From: Papaver somniferum | Lineage: Eukaryota > Streptophyta > Magnoliopsida > Ranunculales > Papaveraceae | Length of the DNA: 64,000 nucleotides | NCBI RefSeq assembly: GCF_003573695.1 | Contig: NC_039362.1 | Span: 176,151,690 to 176,215,689 of the forward strand | Reading direction: 5' to 3' | Part shown: one piece after another, positions 23,153 to 32,943 of the stretch | Layout: each line of letters opens with the position of its first letter | Position numbering within the stretch: the first letter of the stretch is position 1 | Translations under genes and position numbers: made by a program | Notes under the pieces: model-generated | The model's database searches: none | The model's input: only the letters and a program-made list of their open reading frames with translations | What the model was told of the DNA's origin: nothing

Positions 23153-24891
23153 ATGTCGAACTGGTATTATAATAGCCAATACAATGAGTATCCGACTAAG
23201 CAGCTTGGGCATTATCCTTTTTATGACCATAGTGTGAATAGTGATTGGGAACGCGAAACTTTTGAAGGTTATGGTCCATACCATTGTGAGCCCAATTACT
23301 ATCCGCATACCCACAGGTCATACGAGCAAAACAATCCTTCTATTTCTCTATAAGAGTCTCTCAAGAGTTTCAATGAGTCAACATGGAAGTTATTTATGAA
23401 AGAGACTTATAATATTCTTCTCCCAGAAGAGTCCATAGAGCGGTCAATTAAGATATCACTAGAAGAGACCCTCAAGAAATTTACTTAGAATACAAATAGG
23501 ATTGTGGAAAAACTTGCTCAGGATAGTCTTAATTTCCAGTGTAGTTTTCCCAATACCACCCTCGAAAATAAGGATAGTTTTTATTCACATAATCAAGATG
23601 ACGAGGTTAGAATTGGTAACACTACTTGTTTTGATAAGGTTCGATCATTTTCATGTTATTATAGTGATGATTATTATGAGGATAGTATTGATGAAGAACA
23701 TGAAATATGTAGGCATAGTGATCAGGAATTTGTTACTCCGATTGAGCTTTATAATGATAGTGTTGTTTCTAGTACAAATCCAAATAATTTTAATAATTAT
23801 TCACCTATTCAAAAGGATGAGGATTTGACTAGATATACCACCGTTTTAGACGATGTAGTTCATGATCCTTTAGCCTGCAGTATGTTGGATAATCCATTAT
23901 TTGATGTTCCTATCAGTGAATCGAAGGAAGTAACCATGATTAACACCTTAGTTAATGAGCCTTTATATGAAACTTTCTCTGATAATCCTTTATATGATTG
24001 TGATGATGGTTTAGAGGAAAGAGTTTACGCTGAGAATATTGTTTTAGAGTCTAGCGATTTAGAAACACTAATCTTAGAAGACCATAAACTCGTAGAAATG
24101 AGTGAGGATGAACTAGACTTAGAAGAATCAATTGACCATTTTCGGGAATCTGATGACCTAGAAATTAGGGAAGTTGTGACTAGTCTTTCTAGAGACAAAA
24201 AAACTCTAAGTTTGGGGTTAATTATCATTCTCCGTGTGCTTTAACTCTTAGGACGTTCCCTCCTGTAGGACTTCACATCTGTGCCTCAACCATCTTACAA
24301 GATTATCTTCATACACAGTTTCCCGAACCTAATGATGTCCATAGATAAGCTCAGTTTTTAGAAACCCATCCTCTGGTTGATGTGGTTAACCCAGGCTATG
24401 ATACCAAGATTGACTTTGTTTTCCCACCAAAAACTTTTAAACCAATTGTGGGAACATATGATTTTCAGATGTGTCGGTTATTAAGTTTTGATACTAAACC
24501 TAATTACTTTAGGATATTAGGGTCGACACAGTTTCTTAAGGAAGACCACCTCTTTAATTGTGGTCAGCTGTGTGAGTCAAATCTAATTGACTTAGAGGAT
24601 CCCCAATTATTCAGGTTGTTGTTATGTTCTTCTAAGTTCTTAGTTGAGTTTTTCCAGACTCTAATGCCTGAACCGGATCTTATCTTTGAGGAAATCCAAT
24701 CGATGAAAGCTTTTTATTTAGACCCTTTTATAGAGCCTGAACCTGAACCACAACTAGATGTAGTTGTCTTACGCGAGGGTATGTTCGATATCTTCTTGGT
24801 CTGTTGCACTTTCCTCTTCTTGTGGGTAATACCTTTTGATCCAGATGACCCACAATTATTCCGGCTACTGCTATATGATTCTACGAGGTGA
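23153..24891 (+). pseudogene. Acidic ORF region of the Gypsy element
   Basis: A broken open region. The start near 23153 is Tyr/Asn/Pro-rich (SNWYYNSQYNEYP; HCEPNYYPHTH), like the N-terminal gag-side segment of many plant Gypsy polyproteins. Stops follow at about 23351 and 23486. The longest part (23504-24244) is strongly acidic, with repeated short motifs (NPLFDVP, NPLYDCDD, DLETLILEDHKLVEM, DELDLEES). After a frameshift a third part (24382-24891) contains FPPKTFKPIVGTYDFQMC and two echoes of DPQLFRLLL. No zinc knuckle, protease or RT is seen. I do not know its function; the repeated Asp/Glu motifs suggest a disordered protein. The similar N-terminus at 58847-59287 supports a transposon origin. 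Confidence 0.5.
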
Positions 24892-26026
24892 CTAATTCTT
24901 CCAATGTCTGGATGAAGACTTTAAACTTAGAAATTCTTGGGAGGTAACCCATGCTCATGCAACATGGTAATATCTTTCCTTAACTCTTTTGCTTCAAGTG
25001 GTAACAATTTCTCCTTGTTCATGCTTTTAATTTTATCTTTAGAACATTGAGGACAATGTTAGATTTAGGTTTGGGGGTATGGGAGAAACTTTTTAGTTGC
25101 AGTACAAATAAACTCCAGAGCCTAGAAATTTATGCCTATTAAGGATAGCACTAACCTATCTAAGTGGATGGAAACATCTTGGTTGTAGGAATTGAGGAAC
25201 CAATCTGATTAGATGGAAACATCTAAAGAGTCTATTCATAAAAGCACAGAGCTCAGGTGTTAGAATTAAAAAAAAAACAACATGGTAGTTTCTCCATATC
25301 TCGCTGAATCCTAATCCTTATGTTTTTTTAAGTGATTTGGTGGGGCACACGATTCAAGTTGTTACCTTTGCTAGGGTGAAATAGGGTGATTGAGATACCA
25401 AAAAAAAAAAAAAAGACCAGGCCATCAGACCAACCGGAATAAATTCAATAAAGTCGACCACTGGTGCCCTTGTATATGCCAGTTGTGTTGACCTAGAGTT
25501 AGGTTTATCGACCACTAGTCCTCTTGTATATGCCAGTTGTGTTGATATTAGTCAGACCGGTATCTCATTCCATTAGGATAGGTTCATCTTGGCAGAGGCC
25601 TTCAGACAAATATGGGAAACACCGTTCACTTTAAACCATGAATTTTTTTCTCTTTATCCATCTTCTTAATCTTTTCATGTGATTGGTTGACTCCGGTTAT
25701 GATGTACAAAAACTATCTGAGTAGAGCTCTGTCACTTTATATGAAATTTAGTATGCTTGAGTGCAAACTCGTGTACAACAATTGGAATTTCGCATCAGGG
25801 TACTTCCTCCTGCAGTCAATAAGTATGCCAACCAAGGAGATTCTTTAGTGCCTTCCAAGGTTCTGCGTAGATAGCTAGGGTCTGGAGTAAAGGTTTTGTG
25901 GGTACACCTCTGGTAAACCCTCTCGAGACTATAACTCGGTCACTAGGGCCACCTAGTGAGTTTGAATTTTTTTTTCTCTAGAATAAATTTTCTCGAGGAC
26001 TAGCAAATAATAAGTTTGGGGGTATT
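24892..26026 (+). other. Gypsy 3' non-coding region with two polypurine tracts
   Basis: Contains 'cttgggaggtaacccatg' near 24937, similar to a GGGAGGCAACCCA phrase common downstream of plant Gypsy genes. Polypurine-like GTTTGGGGGTA occurs at about 25070 and again just before the 3' LTR (about 26013-26023). An imperfect direct repeat of about 53 bp period lies at 25455-25550 (tcgaccact..gtatatgccagttgtgttga twice). An A15 run is near 25400. Confidence 0.6.
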
Positions 26027-27664
26027 TGATAGACGCATTTATGTGTCTAATTTGTCCTCAATGTTTCGTATTGTTGGTACTCGATTTTGTACTAATTTTG
26101 TTATTTTATGTGTTTGTAGGCATTTTTGGGAAATAAACATTTTTGGAAAATTCGGCTCGAAAAGTTGATTTTGGCACCCGGAGGACACGTGCTATGCGGA
26201 CTCTCATTTTGGTTAAGGGGCACCTCAAATATTAAGGGATACCCTTTCTTCTTCATTTGAATTATGAAAACCGGCGGGAAAAACCAACCTTCAGCTGCCG
26301 AAATTAGGGTTGCGATTTGAGCTCATTTCAGTGAGACTAAACGGCTGAATTTGATTGGATTTGTTCATATGGGCTTAACAAACGAGGTGTGATATTCAAA
26401 ATCAATCCAGTTGGACCAGATAATCGGCGAGAAGGAAACAGAGTTGCGTGTTCACGGGAAAAATATTCTGGATTTGGTTTGGAAAGTTTCTGGTGAAATT
26501 CAATCGAAATTTATCTTGGTTTGGGCCTGTTAACCGCAAAAAGGGATGGTAATCCTCTTAGACTCGTCAAAGTACGGTTGTATCACCAATTGGAAGAAAA
26601 CAAAGCATCATATATCCCCATGAGTTATTCTCGGGATTTTCTTTATTCTTGGAAAGATTGCACGAGGTCAGAGCATGTATATCCTATTCTATGACGTGTA
26701 TGAGTTTGTTAAGAGTATGTTGTATGGATACAGACGCGTGAGAAGCTGTAAAAATGGAAGAAATCCCGTGACTAGCACTGACGAATATTATCGAGTAATG
26801 AAGATTATTCGGAGTTATTGGCGAGTATTTTTGATTCTGGAGAGTATATAAAGGGTGCTGAGGGTTATGAGAGAGGATGGAGAGTTAGGGGAAGAAAATA
26901 GAGGAGTTTGATCGAGTTGCAGAGTTGTTTCTGCTGCAGAAACCCTAGAAGACGAAGAACATAAGACCCACGCAGAGCAGTCGTTTATGTTACAGTGAAT
27001 GCGACACAAGCAAGGCAGACTTATTTGCTACAGAGTTTGCGACACAGAAACGTGGGTCTTAGAGCAACAATATCAGTGACACATACTGTGGGTCATTCTG
27101 GTTTGTAACAAATATAATTGTTACAAACCCGGTTTTAATTGTTGTTCCTCCCTTTTCATCCTTGTAAGCACCTTTTTGAGCAATGAAAAATTCCTTTGAG
27201 TGTGTTTTCACCATGAGAAGCTAAACCCCACCACCGGGACAACGGAGGAAGCAACTTTTCATGATTGTGGTAAATGAATTAATTCTTTTATTGACTTTTT
27301 GCATAGATTTAATTGCTTTATGATTTCTATTAATTACTTGTTATTTTGTTAGATGTCGCATGCTTAGTTTTAATTACTTCAGATGCGTCATGCTTTTAAC
27401 TTATAAATAATATTTTACGAAATCTATTTTTGGCAAAGAACTAGAGTCACAACTTCTTTTGTTTGTGTTATATTGTCTAGAAGTAATGACTGAACCACAA
27501 CAATATGAAAAGTAGTGAAATCCCGAGTCCCGGTTTCTCTTCATCCCGTGACAAATTTTGTGTATATATTTTTTCTTATTTTCTTTATTATGTCTTAAAA
27601 TAAATTCTCAACAAATCTGAGTGAATGAATCATCTTACCACAACATCATTGAAAAATAACATCA
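26027..27664 (+). repeat. Gypsy 3' LTR
   Basis: Starts TGATAGACGCATTTATGTG directly after a G-rich polypurine tract and ends AACATCA. A TATA (gagtatataaaggg, about 26841) gives the probable promoter. Its last ~320 bp match 21748-22081 almost base for base, and the whole unit is homologous to the solo LTR at 6439-7911. Confidence 0.85.
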
Positions 27665-27924
27665 TTTAGATACCGTTCTTTTATAAGCGAAGGAAAATTA
27701 GGCCTTAGAATATAGTTGAGAGTCATTAAAAAAAGAAATTATTATTGAATTTACAAATATTGGAAGTAGTGGAATTTAAAATCTTAGAATCATCTCTCCT
27801 TGATAAGTTAAAAATCAATTTTAATTAGTTTGTCTTAGTATTTTCTTTTAGTAATCAAAAACCAAATCTTCATAAAAGTCTGAGAATCGAATCCTTACTA
27901 CCACAATCAAAACTACATCAAAAA
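27665..27924 (+). mobile_element. Divergent Gypsy LTR tail fragment
   Basis: AT-rich sequence that ends with 'ctgagaatcgaatccttactaccacaa..caaaactacatc', the same design as the LTR end just upstream but far more diverged. It may be an older relative next to which the nested Gypsy came to lie. Confidence 0.4.
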
Positions 27925-28120
27925 CCACCAGTTCCTTGAGTAGTCCTTCGTTTTGTATGATGTTTGGCATGGAGTCTTCAACTCAACTACACTTTCTATC
28001 CTACTCCGAGACCTTTAGCTAAATATGCTAGAAATCAAGACTAATAGTTTTGATCACTAATATTGACAAACCTGCTTGAGATAGCAACGCATGCGAGTTC
28101 GACCGAGCAGTGCTCTAACA
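27925..28120 (-). mobile_element. Sirevirus-type LTR, right part
   Basis: Matches the end of the complete LTRs ('gttccttgagtagtccttcg', 'agaaatcaagac', 'gcaacgcatgcgag') and terminates GCTCTAACA at 28120. It completes the LTR begun at 19758. Confidence 0.75.
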
Positions 28121-28915
28121 TACTCGATATGGTATGTAAGCGCGTGACCAAGCCTTGTGGCAGTGTAACAAGACTGAACACGCACAAGACTACTTGTTGG
28201 CTATCCCCATAGATGGACTTGGGCAAAGGATTGGACTACAACATTTCTGCTCTATTTTAGCTTACAAGCTTGGTATCCCTGTCTTTGTAGCCGGTAGTGT
28301 TTGTCCATGTTCCTAATTCACCAGAATTATGGTAGCTTACAAGCTTAGACATCTTTAGTGATCATGCTCTTCATTGTGCACACGGAATAGGCTTGAAGTT
28401 CCGTCATGATCTAATCCGCGACATTTTGGTAAACATTTGTTTTCGGGCAGGGATACAATGCAAAAAGAGGTGTTATTGGGATTCCTTTCGAATGTTGGTG
28501 GTGAATTACGACCTGCAGATATTCTAATTACGACATACATGTTTTTATGTGGCGTGCATTTAAACCTTTACAGGAGGTGGTGTTTCTACCTACATAGAAG
28601 GGCAAGCAGTGTGGCAAACGTGGTGTCTCAAAAAAAAGAAGCAAATATCTCGAAAAATGCGATATTCATGGGTAAGATTTTAACACCTTGGGTTTCACGA
28701 CGTTAGGAGAATTAGGAACGGAGACTGTTTAGTTCTTGAAGAGAATAAAAAACTTTGTTAACATCCATGATAGCAATATTAAACTAGGAAACCACCTTTC
28801 CCATAGAATAGGGCTAGTCACCCAAAAAGCGGTCGGCGCGCAACTTGTAGCTAGGCTGCCGACTTGCTTCTTGTAATAAACTTTCTGTTAATATTGTTTA
28901 AGGAAGAAATAATTT
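28121..28915 (+). pseudogene. RLE-type LINE copy A continued: C-terminal endonuclease-like region
   Basis: Translating 28121 onward gives QALWQCNKTEHAQDYLLAIP, then a degenerate CPC.., a short stop-containing stretch, and HALHCAHGIGLKFRHDLIRD followed by NICFRAG and (after a frameshift) GELRPADILI. It ends with AVGAQLVARLPTCFL and a stop at 28875-28877. Order and motifs match 31600-32374 of the next copy. HC..RHD..RD..(RP)AD is the pattern of the zinc knuckle plus PD-(D/E)XK-like endonuclease in R2-group LINEs. Several stops and frameshifts make it a pseudogene. About 40 bp of 3' untranslated DNA may follow. Confidence 0.75.
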
Positions 28916-29144
28916 CCACCGGAGGACCGTTTTTCCCGGAGAGGGCGATTCCGGCGATGGGAAGGGATTTCTAGGTTATTGGTTTTCATCTGATCAAACC
29001 ATATCCTGTTGATTTCTTCTTCTCGTCATTCGTCTCCAAACCATTTTCTCCGCCGTTTTGTTGCACTACCACTTACATGCGCTTTTGCAGCATCACTGGT
29101 TAAATTTTTCTCCTAGGGTTTTAAGGTTTTACGGGTTTCTTCTG

Positions 29145-32100
29145 ATGCCGAGTATAAAAAACTCTCTAAACCTTTCAGTATCTGATGCTACTGCTACCCC
29201 TGGTGTTGATTCTGGGAACAAAGTTGGTCTGTTTCAGTGTCCCTTTAAGGGTTTGGGTGGGTGGAAAAACAGTGTTGGTGGGACACAGAAGGTGTCCATG
29301 TTCAGTCATCTAAAGAATCTCCATTACAAAAGAGAAGGGGGAACTGATAGATGCCGAGAGAGATTGTGTAACTACTATGACGTTTAAGTCTACACTGCGG
29401 AATCTTGGGAGCTGGCTTTGCACTCACTGCATGTATATTTACGCATCAGGTAAAAAATGCACTCACTTGGAACCGTATGAACTTGCTCCTCCTGCTTCAA
29501 TTTATGGCATTGCTTCCCCTTCCAACTCTGTTATCTCACCTGAAGCTGTAGCTGAGGTTGCTACTCCAACCCCGTGTGTTGAGTTATTGAACACAGTGTT
29601 TCTAGCTCAGATACCCACCATCTCGAGCATTCCATCTAAGTACAGACTACACTTTGCACGAACCTTCAAGGCTGTTTTGCATAGAGTAGTTTCCTTCCCT
29701 GATGAACTGGCATCTTCGATTCAACTCCTCCTTTTCCTTGTTTGTACCCTTCACGTAGATGAATCTGGTCAGGAAGAGAAAACTAGCACGGGGAAAAAGC
29801 TACAGATTAAGTCTGTAAACCGTGCTTCGCGTCTTTAGACCGAGCCCAATAGTTGTGCTGTTTTGGTTTAGGAAGTTCTTACTATGGATGACGAGAGGAA
29901 GAAGGCGCTCGAATAAATAAGGAAGAAAGCCAAAAAGGAGAACCAAGAGGCCACCAATCTGCGTTTGTGTAGAGGAAAACTCAGAAATGGGTTATATGCA
30001 GCTGCAATACGCACCCTTACCTCTAGTAGAGTCGCACCAAATAATGAGGACACCTTAGCTGAACTTCGATGCAAGCATCCCCCTGCTGGTTTGACGGTGA
30101 TTCCATCTACTCCACCTTCCGAAACTTCCATGGTAGCTTCGAAGAAGTTGGTGCTCGGAAGATTGAAGAGTTTCCCTAAAGGGACCTCACGTGGAAGAGA
30201 TGGATTTCGTGCGCAACACCTCCTCGATGCTCTCAGTGGAGATGCTTCTGTTTTATCAGATGAATTAATCGCGTCTATTACGGATGTGGTTAACTTATGG
30301 TTGGCAGGTTCTTGTCCATCTGTTTTGGGGGATTTTGTGGCTAGTGCTCCTATCACTCCACTTACCAAGCCTGGTGGTGGTTTGCGTCCGATTGTAGTGG
30401 GCACAATTTGGAGAAGGCTTGTATCTAAGTGTGCTGCTTCCTTAGTTGGCAAGGAGATGAGGTCTTACATGGGTGATTTCCAGTTTGGATTTAGTGTTAA
30501 GTGTACTGGAGAGGCGATTTTACATGTTGTTAATCGTGCGTTGGAAGAGAAATGGAATCAAGATAATTATTTAATGTTGTTGGTGGACTTTTATAATGCA
30601 TTCAATCTCATCGATAGAACTGCAATGATTGCTGAGGTACGTAATTTATGTCCCTCTATATCCCGTTGGGTTGAGTTTTCCTATGCTTCGCCAGCACGCC
30701 TATACTACACGGATCATGTACTTTCTTCAGCTCAAGGGGTTCAACAAGGTGATCCTCGGGGACCGCTTTCATTTTCTCTTACTGTCCACCCTCTAATCTT
30801 GAGTATTGCCAATCGATGTGAGCTAGAAGTGCAAGACTGGTACCTTGAAGATGGTACGGTGATTGGTGACACTTTGATGGTCGCAAAAGCTCTTCAGATC
30901 ACTCAAGATGAAGGTGCCGCTAGGGGGCTTTTTCTGAACATCAGGAAAATAGAATTATTCTGGCCTTCTCCTGATCCCAGAGCATCCACAATATGTGTTT
31001 TCCCGCCAGACATTAGTAGGCCGGAGAAAGGGGTTAAGCTGCTTGGAGCTCCCGTCAGTCTTGATGCCCAATTTAATGCCGATATGGTTGTGAAGAGAGT
31101 GCATAAAATAGTGGAACTTATTGATGCAGTTGAGAAACATGGAGATCCACAGTGTGAACTTCTTTTATTTAGGAATCTTGCTGGAGTTTCACGCCTATAA
31201 TTTTCTCTTCGAACCACCATGCCGGAATACATGTGTGAGGCTCAAGATTTGTTTGACGCTCGACTTTGTAAGTTTCTGCGCCATGTGATTACAGGTGATG
31301 GGCCTGGTTTTGGTTCGTTGCAACAGAGGTTTTCTACCTTGCCACTCAGGTTAGGAGGCTTAGGGGTCTATTCGATGCAAGACACCATGCATTATTGTTA
31401 TTTGGCATCTTGTCTACAGACCCTTGAACTCCAGTCTGTTATCTTGAGACGAACTGGCATCAGTGGTTTCAACACCCACCTCATACGAGTTGCGACTTCC
31501 TTCAACTCTATATGTAGTCATGTTTCTCCTATATGCATTGATAGGTCTGCCACTCATTCAATGAAAACCTTTGCGGTTGTTTATTTCGATGCAGTAAAGA
31601 AGTACTTGACTACCAATTTCAAGTTGTGTGAACGTGATTCGATGCTTTGGCAGAGTAATCAAATGAAGCACGCTTTGGATTTTTTTGATGGACATTCCTA
31701 TTGTTGGCTTAAATCAAAAAATTGGTGCAAGGCAGTTCAGTGCGGTGTTATGTTACAAACTTGAGATCCTAATTTTTGAGTTGGACAACATGTTCCCCTT
31801 CTGCAAAATAGAATTGGACATTTTTGGTGATCACGCTGCACATTGTGCGAATGAGGTAGGTATAAAGTTTAGACATGATCTAGTACGTGATACAATTGCA
31901 GACATATGCTATCGTGCTGGAGTTCCGGCACGTAAGGAGGTGGACTTGGGACTTCTTGATAATAATGGCACTTCTCTGAGACCGGCAGACATTCTGGTAC
32001 ATAAGTTGGATAATGATCGTGATGTTTGTTTGGATGTGACGATTGTCTCGCCCTTTGCAGGAAGTCGTACTCGGGAACTGGGACAAGCTCTCAAGGATGA

Positions 32101-32374
32101 TGTTATTCGTAAGAACACCAAGTATTTGGAAAAATGCACTTCACAGGGCTATGGGTTTGAGGCATTGTCTTTTACTACTCTCGGTGAGCTTGGGGATGAA
32201 ACGATTAATTTCATTAAACGTCTTCGCAATTATATGGCCAGCTATGATGCTAATGTGCGTGTAGGGGACTTTCTTTTTCATAGGCTAAGTGTGGTAGTAC
32301 AAAAAGGGGTTGGATCCCAACTTGTTGCTAGGCTCCCGACTAGTTTCTTGTCGGATGAGAATCTTTTTGAATAA
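29145..32374 (+). pseudogene. RLE-type LINE copy B: zinc finger, RT and endonuclease-like polyprotein
   Basis: Non-LTR retrotransposon polyprotein. From ATG 29145: a Cys/His cluster (FQCPFKG..MFSHLKNLH, like a single zinc finger); a spacer with SKYRLHFARTFKAVLHRVV; and the RT (from about 30180) with FPKGTSRGRDGFRAQHLLDA, GGGLRPIVVGTIWRRLVSK, motif A LVDFYNAFN, motif B GVQQGDPRGPLSF and motif C YLEDGT. Motif C has Glu where the catalytic Asp of YXDD belongs. The post-RT part has RLGGLGVYSM; the C-terminus has HAAHC, GIKFRHDLVRD, RPADILV and CLDVTIVSPF. In-frame stops occur near 29387, 29838, 29869, 29914 and 31198, with frameshifts near 29450 and 31685. No apurinic-endonuclease domain precedes the RT, unlike plant L1. 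The copy is dead but nearly full length. Confidence 0.85.
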
Positions 32375-32943
32375 TTTATAATTAAGAATTAAGTGGAAAT
32401 AAAAAAAAATTAAAAAAAAGAAAAAAAAAACAGTCACCTTCTCATTATTCATCATTTTTCATTAGATAATGTTGCAAGAATGCAATCATTTCTCAATAGG
32501 AGGCATAAACTTCCAAGCAACAACCAATTAAAACTGTCTCACCAAGCATGAGGTTCGATCATTTACCTCTATGGGCCTATGGAACCTAATTCGCGGAAGC
32601 AAGGAATGTGGGCCTGTAGCAAAACTTTGACTGATAATGGGCCTCTTCGGAGCCCTTTACTGATTAAGGCATGTGCTAGTGCTCAATGCTCAGCTGCTGC
32701 GTCTGACTAAAGCTTGAATGATAGAATAATTTGATTGATTGGGGAGAAAAAATATTTATTTTGATGAACATTTTCCCGCACGCACTTGAGTGCATACTGA
32801 ATGCGCTCTCATATTTGCTTGTAGTGATGTGCATAAAATAGATGTGATAAATGATGAATTAGCTAGAAGTGCAACCGTCCACTCATAAGACAGCATACTA
32901 TTCGGAAATAAACTGTTTAACCCCTACACTCTGAAAACACAAA
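32375..32943. other. LINE 3' tail and intergenic DNA
   Basis: After the LINE stop comes a short AT-rich 3' end and an A-rich tail (about 32398-32430, A runs broken by single T and G), as left by target-primed reverse transcription. From 32440 to the subtilase stop nothing else is seen; part must be the subtilase 3' untranslated region. Confidence 0.6.

Larger units (their letters stand above)
21748..27664 (+). mobile_element. Ty3/Gypsy element without pol, nested in the LTR
   Basis: Parts in order: the last ~330 bp of the 5' LTR (21748-22081), an Asp-tRNA-type primer site (22087), a leader, a degenerate acidic ORF region (23153-24891), a non-coding 3' region with two polypurine tracts, and a complete 3' LTR (26027-27664). 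No protease, integrase or RT motif is present in any frame. The 5' LTR has lost about 1.3 kb at the junction, and about 150-200 bp of host LTR are also missing, so a deletion followed insertion. Confidence 0.8.

Noticed and set aside
23502..23828. Ile-rich open frame overlapping the Gypsy ORF
   Set aside because: It is the shifted-frame reading of the Asp/Asn-rich frame at 23504-24244.
29868..30452. 194-codon minus-strand open frame
   Set aside because: It is antisense to the LINE RT and has no domain; the plus strand carries all RT motifs.
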